From Escallonia rubra (taxonomy: Eukaryota; Streptophyta; Magnoliopsida; Escalloniales; Escalloniaceae): 64,000 nt of DNA. Where the stretch lies: positions 1 to 64,000 of the forward strand of contig JAVXUO010003132.1 in assembly GCA_033065855.1 (NCBI GenBank). The letters are read 5' to 3'. The first letter of the stretch is position 1; every line of letters begins with the position of its first letter. Made by a program: the position numbers and the translations under genes. Positions 47,143 to 59,749 of the stretch are shown piece after piece. The notes below the pieces were generated by a model. It saw only the letters and a program-made list of their open reading frames with translations. It made no database searches and was not told the origin of the DNA.

Positions 47143-48444
47143 CGATGACAACACATTAATCTAACATAATATAATAAACTCCCCCTGGATCAAATAATCA
47201 TTCATAAAAAAAACAATTTATAAATTGCTTAATATTTCCAAAAATTTACAGTTCAATAATTACAATAAGGTTTTCTCCTCCTTTGTCAAATAAAAAAGAG
47301 GGGAAAGCACAATAGTAATAATAATAAAATGTCTAACTTCTACGGCGTCCACCCTGAGCAAACGAAAAAGGATCTGTAGCCGGGGGAAGATCAGAAGTTG
47401 GGATCTCGACTACTTCCACCACACGAGGCAATCGCGGCATCGGAGGATTGTAGGTAAGGTTGGGATTGAAAAACCATTCTTCACTTTATGTTCCTCCGTG
47501 ATGAGATGGAAAGACATCGGGACGAGTGACGTAGAAACCATGCGACTGATCAAAAATCTGATGCGCCAAGAAGTGGTTATGCTTAGTCAAAATACTGGTA
47601 GAGAGATAAGTTTGGCGACGATGAGCGTGAATTGTAGCGTCATGCTGTCTTTTTAGAACTTGCTGCATTGATTCAACCGGTCCAAGATGGGAGTGTGGTT
47701 AAGAGGAAGGGAGGATATGTTGGTAACAAGATCATTTAGAAGTGTGTGGAAGTCAATCTGATTTAAGAGAAGCTGGGCTGAGGACTGCCGAAGGGAAGTG
47801 AGATGGTCAAGAAGAGCAGTTTGATTGGAGGTGACAGAAACGGCCAAAGTAGTTTGGGATTCAAGTATAAGTTGAACGGTGTTGGAGAGCCGAGAAAGAT
47901 GCTCGAAGAGAGAGGTGTCAGAAGATAGAAAGTCGTCGAAATTAATGTTGGAAAAATCTATTAGAGGACTAAAAAGAGGGTCAGAAGGGTAAGGTGGTAT
48001 GGGCAAACGGGGTGTGGAAGAGGACGGGCAATGGGCGGAGGTGGAACAGAGGAAGAAGGGTCAGTGGGTGGAGGTGGGACAAAGAAGAGGGCAGGAGCAT
48101 GAGTTGACTCAGGTGCGTGAGTTAACTCAAATGGTACTACTCGCTCAAGAGAAAAGGCATAGGTAACGGGTCAGTTCCAATGGTAAATCCAGCACAACGA
48201 AGGGAAGTAATGTGAAGTATGTGCGTGCTTGGAATAGAGATGCATTTCGAGACAGCTGTTAGGAGGGGAACTTGAAAGTGTTCAAAGACTTTAGAAAGAA
48301 GGAGACCAAAAGGAAGATGAGCATGAGATTTATTTTTACGGGAATCCATAACACGCAAAATTATTCCCACAAGGTTTCAAGGAGAGCCACGAAAAAAATG
48401 AGTAAGAAGTATGATGTGGAGGTAGGTAAACATGGCATAAGAAC

Positions 48445-49026
48445 TAGGGGTGAACATTTAAACCGTTGAAACTTATCCAACTGTGAAAATCGAACCAATC
48501 AATCCGTTTATTTTTAAATTGATCTAAAAATTAATCCCAAACTGTATATTCGGTTCGGTCGGTTCAGATTTTTTTAAAATCGCATAAACCGAACCAACCG
48601 TATATAATATAACATATCTATATTTTTATCTAATCCTAGTTATTATTTACTAACCCTAGTTATCTAACCACTCATATAAAATGGAATAAACCTTAAATCT
48701 CTTAACGTAACACATATTTTTTACTCGCCGCCTATATCTCACTGAGTGTTATTAATTATGATAAGAAAATTCAGTTTTTTTTTTTAGCTTATTAGTATGT
48801 ATAAGTTATTAATTTTTGGGCCTAAACTTGCCCAAAATTGAATTTGGCCCAAACCGATTAAACCGTCCAAACCGAACCGTTCAATCCGTTCAACCCGCAG
48901 AAACCGAACCGTTGAAACCAAACCGTTCAACTACGGTTTGGTTTTTTTTCTTCCTCAAACCGAGGTTGGTCGGTTCGGTTTGGTATTCAGCCTCCAAACC
49001 GAACCAACCAAACCTGCTCACCCCTA
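48445..49026. mobile_element. hAT-type MITE, 582 bp
   Basis: Inverted ends TAGGGGTGAACA / TGCTCACCCCTA and an 8-bp target duplication ATAAGAAC at 48437-48444 and 49027-49034. Subterminal AACCGAACC repeats occur. No coding capacity. Confidence 0.93.
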
Positions 49027-49152
49027 ATAAGAACATGAGCGACCCGAAAGATTATAAGAGAGAATGAGATGAAGGATGCGGTATAAAGGAGAAAGGTCAC
49101 TAAGGTTAGGTTTTTGGGCTCGAGTAAGAGACGGATTGTTGAATAAGGTTTG

Positions 49153-50611
49153 TGAAACCAATAAAACAACCCTAGAGGGGGGTGAATAGAGTTTTTGAAA
49201 TATAATGGGGAATTTAAATTAAGCAGAATCATAAATCTCAAACAAACCAAGTAATACTTCAATGAAGATGCTAACTAAACAATCTCAAACAATTAAAGAG
49301 CAATAAGTAAAGAGATTGAGTTAGAGATACTTGACAAGGAGATTTAAATGGTTCGGCTTGATATACCCTCAAGCCTACATCCACCTCTTCAAGGAAGTCC
49401 CTTGCAAGAGCACTAGAATTCACTAGCAACAATCTTCTTCCGGGTCAAGATCAAAACCCTTACAACACTTGGTGATATCCCCACACCAAGCACAAGCCTT
49501 GAATCCACAAATCTCACCCAAGACTTGACAAACCCAAGCCTTGATCACAATCCTTTTACAAAGATCAAATGTGTACAAAGAAACCCTCTTGAAAGGAAAT
49601 GAGTACAAATGAAGCTCTAGTGCAATAGAGAGATGAGAGAATTGATGACTTGAAGGATGCTCACTCTCAATCAAAGAATTGCTCACAAAGATGCTCTCTT
49701 TAATGATGTAAAATCATGAAGATGAAGAGAGAAAAGTTTAATCTATGAGCCTTGATGTTTCTCTAATGAATGAAGGCTTAGAATGTGGTTTTCATGGTGT
49801 ATAATGAAGCCCCAAATCATTTATATAGAGAGCAAATGAAATATAGCCGTTATAGGCATAAAGTGAGCAAAACTGCCATTGCAGTCGACTGTATTCCCAA
49901 TGCAGTCGACTGTAATCCCTCTAAAATAGCCGTTGGAGTTTTGTCCTCGAAAATAGCCGTTGGAACTGAATTTTGACCAATGCAGTCGACTGCATTGGAA
50001 TACAGTCGACTGTATTCAATTACAGTCGACTGTATTACCCTACTGCCTATCGGCTGCCTCACGGAACCCCCTTTCCTATTTTGGGCATACCTTTCTCTAG
50101 AAAACTTGGATTGAGGTGTCGTTTTTTGCGTTGGAAAGATAATAAAAAGTTTTATCAAGATATGAAAAGATTAGCACCAAATTTGTTTTTGAGAAAATCT
50201 GAGTAAGCTCCAAACTTCATTCATTTTTAAGAACCACGCTTGTGTGAATGATTATGAAGTCACATGCAATGCACAAGGTGTCCTAAGGTCTTTTTAGGTC
50301 ATAGTCATCAATCCAAGCATCAAACCAAGACTAGTTACATAATTGTAAAGATCAATCAATAATAACTTAGCCTATGCATTTTTTTCTTGCTCTTTGACAT
50401 TGGACTTGATGAAGCTTCTATAGCATGTCCACTATAGCTTTTAATCTCCTTTGGCTTTAATCCATCTATCCAACTTCTCAAATGTGTCTTCATGAGTGTG
50501 CATGTATATACCTACTAAGAATACACTCAAAGCACACATTAGAACATAATCAATGTGTTGTTATCATCAAAACAAGATGTAAGCCTAGGTTATCCAACCA
50601 TAGGGCTAACA
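49153..50611. mobile_element. Solo LTR of family Y inside the Copia element
   Basis: Starts TGAAACCAATAAAAC and ends GGGCTAACA. Flanked by GTTTG at 49148-49152 and 50612-50616. It contains an array of CAGTCGACTG boxes at 49880-50035. A truncated relative lies at 39633-40467. Confidence 0.92.
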
Positions 50612-51558
50612 GTTTGACTTTGTTGGAGTGGTGTGAATATGCCATTAGTGCACCAAGTATTTTCCAAAAAAACTACAAGAGAAGATTGGTTTGTGAAACT
50701 AAGGATTTGGGCTAAATTGGTGGCATCTAGATGAATGGTTACGCCATTTACATAAGTCACGAGAAAAATGGAGGTAGTGGAGTTAAATGACATGTTGGCA
50801 TAAAACATGTGTATCAAATGGGGATAGTATACGGAGGGAGTAGATAAAAGGGATGTACACCCCATGCGCTCAAAAAAGGGCGTGACACCAAGTTGTGCCA
50901 TAAGTTCGAGATCACTAGGGCGACCAGGAACAATCTCCCTACTGGCAAAATTTGTATAAAAATTTACTTGGTCGGTAGCAGTCTTAAAAAAATGGGGTAG
51001 ATGACGAATGTCGGGAGGTGATATGTAGGGACATGTGGGTGGAGAAGTAGAAGAGGAGGAGGGAGTAATAGTAGTATTTGAGGTAGCGGTGGATGGTGGA
51101 TTTGCAGGATCAGTACAGGTAGTGGGTGTAGCTGGAGTAACAGTACGTGTGCCGCGACGAGATGGAGTGGGGAGAACTTCAGGCTCATTGTCGGAGTCTT
51201 CTTGCAAACGTAGGTGACAACAATTGCGAGGGCGGCGCGTAGATGATGCGTCCATTTCCGAAATAGTTGAAAGAGGGAGGTGAAAGAAGTTAAAAAATTT
51301 GTTTAATAAGATTAAAGACGTAAACACTGTAAACAGTAAAAAAGAAGGGTTTAAATAGATGACGGTTTTCATTCGATTGAAAAAGTTTTCATTCGACCGA
51401 AAAGGACATAAAGACAACAATTAATAAGAAGTACAGTTTCAATCGAATGAAAACCTGTTCATTCGAATGAGAACTTTTGATTCGAAGGAAAAGTAAATGT
51501 GATTTCCTTTGATAGAAAAAGAACAAATGAAAACAAAAAAAAAATCTTAAGAGACCAC

Positions 51559-54420
51559 TTAGCTAAGATCACACATTCCTAAGCGACGACAAAGGGAACA
51601 AAAACTAGATTCAGCTAAACGTTTTGTAAAAATGTTTGCAAGCTGATCTCCCGAACCTACTTTCTTGAGTTCTATTAATCCTTTCTGAATGTTTTCATGA
51701 AGAAAATGATGATGGATATCAATGTGCTTTATGCGAGAGTGTGGAACAAGATTTTTACTAATATCAATAGCACTACTACTATCGCACATGATGAGAATAT
51801 TATCTAAGGAAACACTAAAATCCCGTAAGGTTTGATGCATCCAAAGAACTTGGGCACAACAACTATTAGCTGCAACATATTCCGCCTTGGCTGTGGAAAG
51901 CGCAACAGATTTGTGTTACTTACTGTGCCAAGATACAAGGGCTTCACCAAGGAATTGACAAGTACCACTAGTGCTTTTACGATCAACAAGACATCCGGCA
52001 TAATCAAAATCAGAGAAACCCACTAGATCAAGGGAAGAATTTTACGGATACCAAAGTCCTAAATTTATCGTCCCAGAAAGGTAAAAAAATATGTTTAACA
52101 GCGGTAAGACGGGGTTCTTTGGGACAAGCTTGAAAACGGGCACAGATGCACACACTAAACTTTATGTTAGGTCTAGAGGCGGTAAGATAAAGTAATCTAC
52201 CAACCATACCACAATAAAGTTTGTGATCAACACCTTTACCATTTTCATCTTTAACAAGATTAAGACTAGGGGAGATAGGGGTAACTCTAGGTTTAGCATT
52301 ATCCATACCAAACATTTTCAAAAGCTCTCGCATGTACTTTGACTGCTTGATGGAAATTCCTTCATTTGATTGCTTGATTTGAAGACCGATGAAGAAAGTG
52401 AGTTCTCTCATCATACTGATCTCGATTTCCCTACATACATTCTTAGCAAACTCGTGGCACAGATCGTCGTTAGTGCTCCAAAAATGATATCATCAATATA
52501 GATTTGAACAATAAGAATATGTGAATTTCTAGATTAGGTAAAAAGAGTAGTATCAACTTCGCCACAAGAGAATCTATGATCAATGAGAAAGTTGCTGATA
52601 CGATCGTACCAAGGTCGAGAAGCTTGTTTAAGACCAAACAAAGCCTTTTTTTAATTTAAAAACATGATTGAGGTATTTTTTTGTTTTCAAAACTGGGAGG
52701 ATGTTTAACAAAAACTTCCTCCTGAATGACCACATTCAAGAAGGCACTTTCGCGTCCATTTGAAAATTTTTGAAATTCACGTGACATGAAAATGCCAACA
52801 CCATTCAGATAGCTTCAAGTTCAGCAACATGGGAAAAAGTTTCGTCAAAATCAATCCATTCAACCTGATTGTATCCTTGCGCAACTAGTATAGACTTGTT
52901 TCGAACAATATGACCATCTTCATCAAGTTTGTTTCAAAAGACCCACTTGGTGCCAATAACCTTTTGTTGAACAGGAGGCGTGACTAGAGACCAAACATCG
53001 ATTCTCTCAAATTGATTCCGTTCATCTTGCATGGCAAGGATCCACCCATCATCTTTGAGAGCCTCATGAATATTTTTATGCTCAATTTGAGAAAGAAAAG
53101 CAAAATCAGCGCAGAAAAGATTTACCGAAGATTGGGTAGTTACCCCACGTTCAACATTACTAATTACTTGCTCCTTCAGGTGGCTAGAGGAATATCTCCA
53201 GCTCTTGGGAAGCGGTTGAGTTTAGGTATTTTCTTTGTAGGATGAAGTTGAGCTTTCTCCTTCATTTGAGGAAATATCTAACTTGTTTAGGTCGAAGGGA
53301 AATATCTAACTTGCTTACTTGGATTTTCAATATTAGATTCTTCAAATACAACATGCATCGATTCTTCAACCGCAAGGGTCCCACGATTATAAACTCTATA
53401 CGCTATACTCTTCATGGAATAACCAAGAAATATATCCTCGTCAGATTTTGCATCAAACTTACCTAAGTTCTCACGATTGTTCAAAATAAAACACTTACAA
53501 CCAAAAACCTTGAAGTAATCAATTTTTTTTTTTTTTTTTGAGAAAAGTTCGTAAGGAGTTTTACCAAGAATGGGTCTGATGAGAACCCTGTTGAATACGT
53601 AACAAGAAGTGCTGATGGCTTCGGCCCAAAAAATTTTGGCAAAGAGTTTTCATGAAGCATTGTTCTAGCCATCTCTTAAAGAGTTTGGTTCTTTCTCTCT
53701 ACAACCCCATTTTGTTGGGAAGTTCGAGGAGCAAAAAATTCACGAGCAATGCCATTTTTATCACAGAAAGGTATAAAATCTTTTTCGAATTCGCCGCCAT
53801 GATCACTTGGGATTTTCTCAAGTTTCAACTCCTTATCATTTTCTAGAAGCTTTACAAGGCTAAAGAATTTTTCAAAAGCTTCATCCTTATGAGTTAGAAA
53901 AAGAACCCAGGTGTATCTAAAGAAATCATCAACAATGACGAAGTCATAAAATTTTCCACCAAGGCTAGCATTTCTTGTGGGGCCAAAAAGATTTAAAAGA
54001 AGAAGTTGAAGAGGACGAGAAGTAGAAACAACAGTTTTGGCATGAAAATAGGTTTTTGGTTGTTTACCGTATTCACAAACCCTATCATCTTGACAAATTT
54101 CAACTTTGGTAAGCCTCTAACAAGTTCTTTCGAGAGTAGTTTCTTGATTAGATCCATATGCACATGACGTAATCTACGATGCCATAACCAAACATCATTT
54201 TGTTGAACAAAAAGGCACACTTCTCGAGAAGAATATAACCCCATCGAAAGACATAGGGTAAATGTTACCATCTCGCTTACCAACCAAAGTACCTCCATCT
54301 GAGGCATGATGGATTAGGCAGTGGTCACCTTCAAAATAAACTCTGTGTCCACTATCGATTAGTTGACTGATGCCAATCAAATTAAACTTTAAACCATCAA
54401 ATAAAGACACATTATCAATG
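51559..54420 (-). pseudogene. Copia pol (integrase, reverse transcriptase, RNase H), decayed
   Basis: Order on the minus strand: the pre-integrase block (WLWHRRLRHVHMDLIKKLL, about 54200); integrase core pieces including SDHGGEF-like and QQNGVVERKN-like text near 53700-53800 and MARTMLHENSLPKFF (53670); the reverse transcriptase active site IYIDDIIFGAL near 52490; LTFFIGLQIKQSNEGISI (52400); and the RNase H end CDSSSAIDISKNL...HIDIHHHFL...QLANIFTK (51820-51600). Many frameshifts separate them. Domain order integrase before reverse transcriptase is diagnostic of Ty1/copia. Confidence 0.88.
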
Positions 54421-54599
54421 GAAATTCAACTGTTACCAATTTTACCTTTACCGATGATCTTCCCATTTGAGTTGTCTCCGATGGTAACAAGGCCACCATC
54501 ATTCGGAGTGATACGAGAGAACAATGAACGATCACCTGTCATGTGCCTTGAGTATCCGCTGTCGAGGATCCATTTGTTTGGATCCACCTTTGCTATCAA

Positions 54600-56400
54600 T
54601 CATACATACAATAGATTCTGGTTTTGTTCCTTTAGGTACTCACACTTTCTTGGGTCTTGGAAGATTAGGTAACAATATTTTGGCACCCAAACTTGCTTTA
54701 TTTTATTTTTATTGATTGAAAAAGATTGTTGATTTCTAGCTACTTTAAGATGATAGTTTTTTTCTAAGTGTCCCTTCTTATTACACACTATACGAAGTGT
54801 GAATGGTGAGTAGGAGGCTAGATTTTTGTCAAATAAATTTTTATAATCATTTTGCTTCTTTGAGGGATCATAACCAATCCCACTTTTTTTGAAAACACAT
54901 CTTTGTTTTCCCAAAAGTATATCCAGTTCTCTCTTCCTTGTGTAAATTTTGAAAGCGTAAGATTTAGATCTTCGATCACTTTTTCTAATTTCCCCTTTTG
55001 TGTAGAAATTTTTTTTAGTTGAGATTTTAAAAGCTCATTTTCTACATGGGTTTTTACACTTTTGAGAGACTGGATTTATGGAGACAAATCAGAATTTTCC
55101 TTTTTTAAAAAAATCAGATCATTTTTTAAACAAGCATTTTCAGTGATATAAAATTCAATCTTTTCGTCTAGCTCTTCCTTTTCACCTTCCAACTCTTCAA
55201 CAATGTTTATCAAAGAAAGGGCCTTCTTTTTCAGGGCAGCATTTTTAAGTTTTAACTTCTCATGATTTTCACTAACTTCAAGGAAAGCTAACTCAAGCTT
55301 ATCATAATAAAAATTTCAGAAGTGATTACCTCATTTGAGTGATCATCCTTGGCCATAAAGAATAGCTGAGCTATATCATCGTCTTTGCTCATCGCTTTAT
55401 CACTCTCGTCAGAATCATCCCAAGTTAGCAGAGCTTTTCTTGGTTTGAATTTATTTTCTTTTGTGTCTTGGACACTGCTGCTTGTTGATTTATTCTTGAG
55501 CTACGAGTAGTACTTTTTGATGTGTCCAGTTCTGCCACATTCATAGCAAGCGTCGGGATTTTCTCTTGAACTCCAATCACCATTATTTCTTTGTTGTGAT
55601 TGGGTTGTCTGACTCCTTCTGATCTTTCCATCTCACCGATTTGTAAGAAACTTTTTGAACTTACGAGCGATGAATGCCATGTCTGGATTAGAGTCATCGC
55701 TGCTCTCTCCAGGTTGATGAGAAGCCTCAGCTTTGAGAGCTAGGTTCTTTTTCTTCAAAGTGGTCTCTTCTCATCATGAATCTTCATCGTGATTTCATGA
55801 GTCATTAGAGATCCAACCAACTCTTCCAACTTCAGTGCATTCAGGTCTTTGGCTTCTTGAATGGCTGTGACTTTAGCTTCCCATCTCTTGGGAAGAGATC
55901 TATGGACTTTTCTAATGATCTCCTTTTCTGGGTACGTTTTCCCAAGATATTGAGTCCATTTATAATGAGAGTGAATCTGGAATACATCTCATTGATGGAC
56001 TCGTTTTCCTTCACCTTGAAGGTCTCATATTGCTAAACTAGCATGTTGATCTTAGTCTCCTTTACCTAATTCATACCTTCATGAGTAACCTCCAGCAGCC
56101 TCCACATCTCTCCCGTTGTTTCTCATGTTGAGACTCGATTATACTCATTTATATCGAGGCCACATCTGATGGTGTTCTTTGCTCTATCGTCCACAGAAAA
56201 GAGGTGTGCCTCATGAGCATCCATTTCAAGAATTCCCTTGGGAACCTTGGTTCTGTCTAGGCCATCCTTCATGGGAATAATCGGGTCATTTTCTACAACG
56301 TACCATACATGAATATCCTGCCTCAAGAAATTTCTCATCGGGATTCTTCCAATAGCTGTAATTATCATTCTTCAACAAGGGTGGTCGAGTAGTTGCTCAA
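54600..56400 (-). pseudogene. Copia gag, decayed
   Basis: Visible pieces are FLRQDIHVWYVVENDPI and KNTIRCGLDINEYNRVST, then in shifted frames the VTHEGT, INGL and KVTAIQEAKDL blocks common in Sirevirus gag. A zinc knuckle near 54790 reads CNKKGHLEKNYH, where the family has Cys at the Tyr position. Several frameshifts and stops make it non-functional. Confidence 0.75.
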
Positions 56401-56465
56401 CCTTCCTGCATATTTAGATCTTTAGCTCTTGACTGTTAGGTCAAAAAGAAAATAACATAACACAT

Positions 56466-56475
56466 GGCTCTGATA
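56466..56475 (-). promoter_or_regulatory. Primer-binding site, degenerate initiator tRNA-Met type
   Basis: The minus strand reads TATCAGAGCC just inside the 5' LTR. The preceding TGG of the classical site is replaced by CAC. Confidence 0.7.
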
Positions 56476-56480
56476 GTGCT

Positions 56481-58220
56481 TGTAGGTCCCTAAACACACT
56501 TAGAGGGGGGGGGGGTTAATAGTTGGTTACAGCTTTGAGTAGAAATTTAAAACTTAACTTACAATGTAGTAACAAAAATAAAAAATATAAATCGACACAA
56601 GGATTTATACTGGTTCGGCCCCACCAGCCTACGTCCAGTCCTCGAGCACTTCACACAAGGGAGATCTACTCGAGCCTTTCACTAAACAGTTAGCTTCCGG
56701 TGCTAGCTCAAACCGCAGTACAGATCCAAAACCCTTCGAGGTTTCCAACGATTACAAGTGAAAAAAAGATTTACAGTTGAAATACAATACACACTCATTT
56801 ACAATGGGTACAACAAAGCTAAGCTTTCGTATGTGAGAAGATCTGAAACCTTTTAAGAAATAAACCAAGAAGCTTGCTATTCAATATCTCAAACACGAAC
56901 TCGCTCAAGGAATAGTATATGAAAGTATGAATAAGATGAGAGAGTCTTTTTGAGAAGTGTAAGAGAGGTTTTTCAGATATTGGAAAAGTTAGTAATAAAT
57001 GCTCTAAGAGTCCCTTTTTATACTAGAAGAGAATATGACCGTTGAAAAAAAGATAAAGAGATGACACAAAGATTTATTCGAACAAAAGAATAAAATCATT
57101 CGGATGAAATAGTTACAAAACATCTCTGAAGAATCCGGTCGAATGAATCCTAGATGCATTCGAATCAAATGATAGGACTGAGATTGTTTAGAGCTACTGA
57201 AGGATTGAGTCGAATGGAAACTCCTTTTCATTCGAATAAAAACTTTTGCTTCCGACTAAAAGTGTTTGCTTCAAATGGAAAGTTTTGCTTCGACTAGAAA
57301 TGTTTTGTTTCGAATGGAAATGTTTCGCTTCGAATGAAAACTTTTGCTTCAAATGAAAACTTTTGCTTCAACTGGAAATATTTTGATTCCAATGGAAATG
57401 TTTTGCTTCGAATTAAAACTTTTTCTTTGAATGAAAACTTTTGCTTTGACTTAAAATGTTTTGCTTCGAATGAAAACGATTTTAAAACTGGGTTAGAAGA
57501 GACTGAAGGATCCATTCCAATGAAAGACATTTTCCTTCGAATGAAATGTCTTCCTAGATGAATACTTCTCGGTTTAGTCTTTACTTATTTTCTGAGAGAT
57601 CTTTAAGAAAAACTTAGCTTACATAATTATTACAAACAAAGAGATATGCAATTAAGTCCAGGTCCATGTCCAAATCCAGGTCCACATCCAATTCCAATCT
57701 TTGACCAATGAGTATTCTACTTGTTGCTGCTAAAAATATGCTCCGCGTATGTTGCGGAACCCGAGCCTGGACCGATGACCTGCAAGACAGAAAATGAGTG
57801 ACCGCCGGGTGGGGTTCCCAGCGGAGAACTCTCCGATGCTTAAGTCAGAGCGCAGCGACACGATAATAACTCTGAAAAAGCATGAATTGTGTCCTTTCTC
57901 CCATACCTGGAGGGATAGACCCCTTTATATAGCTGTAGGAGGAGAGTCCTAGTAGGACTGGGCCGTGGGCCAGATGTGCTAGGATCGCGTTAGGATCCTC
58001 GAGGATCACGTCACAATCCTTAATAAGATAATAATTGATCTCCCAGTTTGACTGGGATTGCCGGGTATTCCCCAATTATTGGGAGTTATATTTGAGCTAT
58101 ATCACTACTGTTTGATTACGATTGGTCCTGTAATTATTCTTAATAGCAGTGTTAGATTAATGTTAGAAGCAATAATCTTGGAATCATCGAAATAATAAAA
58201 CATCACTTTTAAAGTCAACA
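56481..58220 (-). repeat. 5' LTR of the Copia element (with insertion)
   Basis: Same ends as the left LTR. The TTCGAATG array is at 57090-57545. It is interrupted at 57722-58104 by a small solo LTR. Confidence 0.93.
57722..58104. mobile_element. Small solo LTR (383 bp) in the Copia 5' LTR
   Basis: Starts TGTTGCTGCTAAAAATATGC and ends GAGCTATATCA. Flanked by CTACT at 57717-57721 and 58105-58109. Its size suggests a TRIM-type or other short LTR. Its absence from the other Copia LTR confirms the boundaries. Confidence 0.9.
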
Positions 58221-58225
58221 ATACA

Positions 58226-58657
58226 GGCCTTGCACTTCGATGAACCATAGATCAGAAAATCTCCACCAGCTAAGGGAAAACACCATAAAAGGCAACTGAT
58301 TGTCAAGGCTACTCCGGATTTCGAAGACAGTGTAGATGCTTATGTTCAAGGTCAGTTTGATCAAAAGCATAGAGATAGGACAAAAAAAAACCAAGGAGCG
58401 GTTCAGTGGCTGAAGTAGGGATTCCAAAGGAGAGGGTTTCAATAATGGAGAGGCTACTTTCAGGAAGGATAAGCGAAAGTTTGGCTCGGTTATATTTCTG
58501 GTTGAGGTTGATCGTCTTTCCTCGAGAAAGAAGAAAGGGATGTGATGACAATAGTTCACTCTTAGGTTGCTGATAGGACTTAGAAGTTTTTCTTTTGCCC
58601 TAACTTTTGCCCAAGCCATCATTTGTAGGGTTTTCGATCTAGTGTGCTTTTGTTTTT
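58226..58657 (+). other. Possible continuation of the mobile-domain-like gene
   Basis: If the Copia element and one ATACA are set aside, the plus-strand frame across the junction gives an open stretch around HGNEIQALHFDEP. Further open pieces follow with frame changes. Evidence is weak and no domain is recognised. Confidence 0.3.
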
Positions 58658-59749
58658 GGGCTAATTACACCTATGTCCCTGAGGTTAGGATATAATTACA
58701 GACAAGGACAATAGTTTTGACAAATTACACTTGTGTCCATTGACAAAACGAAATTGTAAAAACCCTAACGGTTTTAATGAAAAGACTTTATCGCCCCTAA
58801 GTTGGAACCATATTTTATTTGTAATGCCATTACTTCCTTTAAAAAAAAAAGGAAAGACTTTACTGTTTACTGTGTACTCTTCCCCAACACCCCCCCCCCC
58901 CCCCACACGACCAACCCCATTTCTGTCTTTCAAGCTCCCCCAACCGCCGCACACCACCCCCCCACCCTCCCCTTCCCCGTCACTGCCCACCCTGTCTGCC
59001 TCCCCCATTCCCCATCACGGTCGCACCCCGCCTGCCTCCCCTTTCCCCGTCTACCTCCCCCTTCCCTTACGCCGCAAACCGTTTTCCTCCCCCGTCCCCG
59101 GTGCTGCACCCTGACCTGTCTCCCTCTTTCCCGTCTGCCTCCACCTCCTCCCGCCCACACTCTGTCTTCGCACCGCCAAAATCCCCGTAAGTCGACTGAC
59201 TCCCGTCCCCACCGGAGCTAGGACAATTCTGGATTCATCCGACGGCTCTGGCCGGCTTCCTCTCCAAAACCTCAGAGACGAGCGATTGAATGAGCTAATG
59301 GAAAGAAAGAAACAACAATGAAAATCCGGACAATTCGGCATTCTGAAATTAATTTTCTAAAGGAGCTGAGAGATTTCTGGAACCCTAATTTTCAAATTAG
59401 GGTTTTGAAACCCTAATTTGAAAATTAAGGCTCTAATAAACCCTAATTTTTGCAATCAGGAGGCAATTACATGTATAAGGGCATATAATGTGGGGTTATT
59501 CCTACTTTTCTTAAAAAAAATAAAGACTTTAAAAATTATTCGGTATATACAGTATAAGGGCATTATTGTCATTTTAAAAATACATAATGATGACATCAGC
59601 CAAAAAGTACAATATTTTAACGGAACCCTGACGGATGGACACGGGTGATACATTTGAAACACTTTTGGTCACGGAATGTTACATTTTGAAACTTTGTGTC
59701 CTTGACTGTAATTACCCCCTAACCTCAGGGACATAGGTGTAATTAGCCC
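58658..59749. mobile_element. Terminal-inverted-repeat element, Mutator-like (tentative)
   Basis: The left end GGGCTAATTACACCTATGTC and following bases to 58689 is perfectly repeated in inverse at 59718-59749 (32 bp). Imperfect pairing continues to about 60 bp. The long terminal repeats and short length suggest a Mutator-like non-autonomous element. The flanks are T-rich, so a 9-bp target duplication cannot be defined. The core (58890-59200) is strongly C-rich and could be captured gene sequence. Its Pro-rich frames are not convincing proteins. Confidence 0.7.
59383..59430. repeat. 48-bp near-perfect palindrome
   Basis: Arms of about 23 nt (CCCTAATTTTCAAATTAGGG followed by TTT, and its inverse) around a TG centre, with one mismatch. 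Each arm is itself a smaller palindrome. It lies inside the inverted-repeat element. Confidence 0.9.

Larger units (their letters stand above)
47333..51255 (-). pseudogene. Third ORF of the Copia element (plant transposon-protein-like)
   Basis: Starts at ATG 51255 (MDASSTRRPRNC...) and runs with two insertions (49153-50611 and 48445-49026) and at least two stops to about 47333. After a Ser/Thr/Pro-rich N-terminus it has FASREIVPGRPSDLE, YYPHLIHMFYANM and LAQILSF. On the far side of the insertions come SRKNKSHAHLPFGLLLSKVF and ILHITSLRC. These resemble the family annotated in plants as putative plant transposon protein, found in many Copia-derived loci. In Sireviruses the corresponding place holds an envelope-like ORF of unproven function. 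No clear transmembrane segment is visible. The frame crosses both insertion points without a shift once the duplications are discounted. Confidence 0.6.
45776..58220 (-). mobile_element. Copia (Sirevirus-like) LTR retrotransposon with third ORF, decayed
   Basis: Complete element flanked by ATACA at 45771-45775 and 58221-58225. Order on the minus strand is LTR, primer site, gag, protease region, integrase, reverse transcriptase, RNase H, ORF3, polypurine tract, LTR. The LTRs are 1351 bp and 1740 bp; the second contains a 388-bp insertion, giving 1352 bp net. They differ by several percent by eye, clearly more than the chromovirus LTRs. Three nested insertions and many frameshifts agree with an older insertion. 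Confidence 0.93.

Noticed and set aside
58731..59221. Pro-rich frames of 127 and 139 codons
   Set aside because: They arise from the C-rich core of the inverted-repeat element. They could be captured coding sequence, but nothing identifies it.
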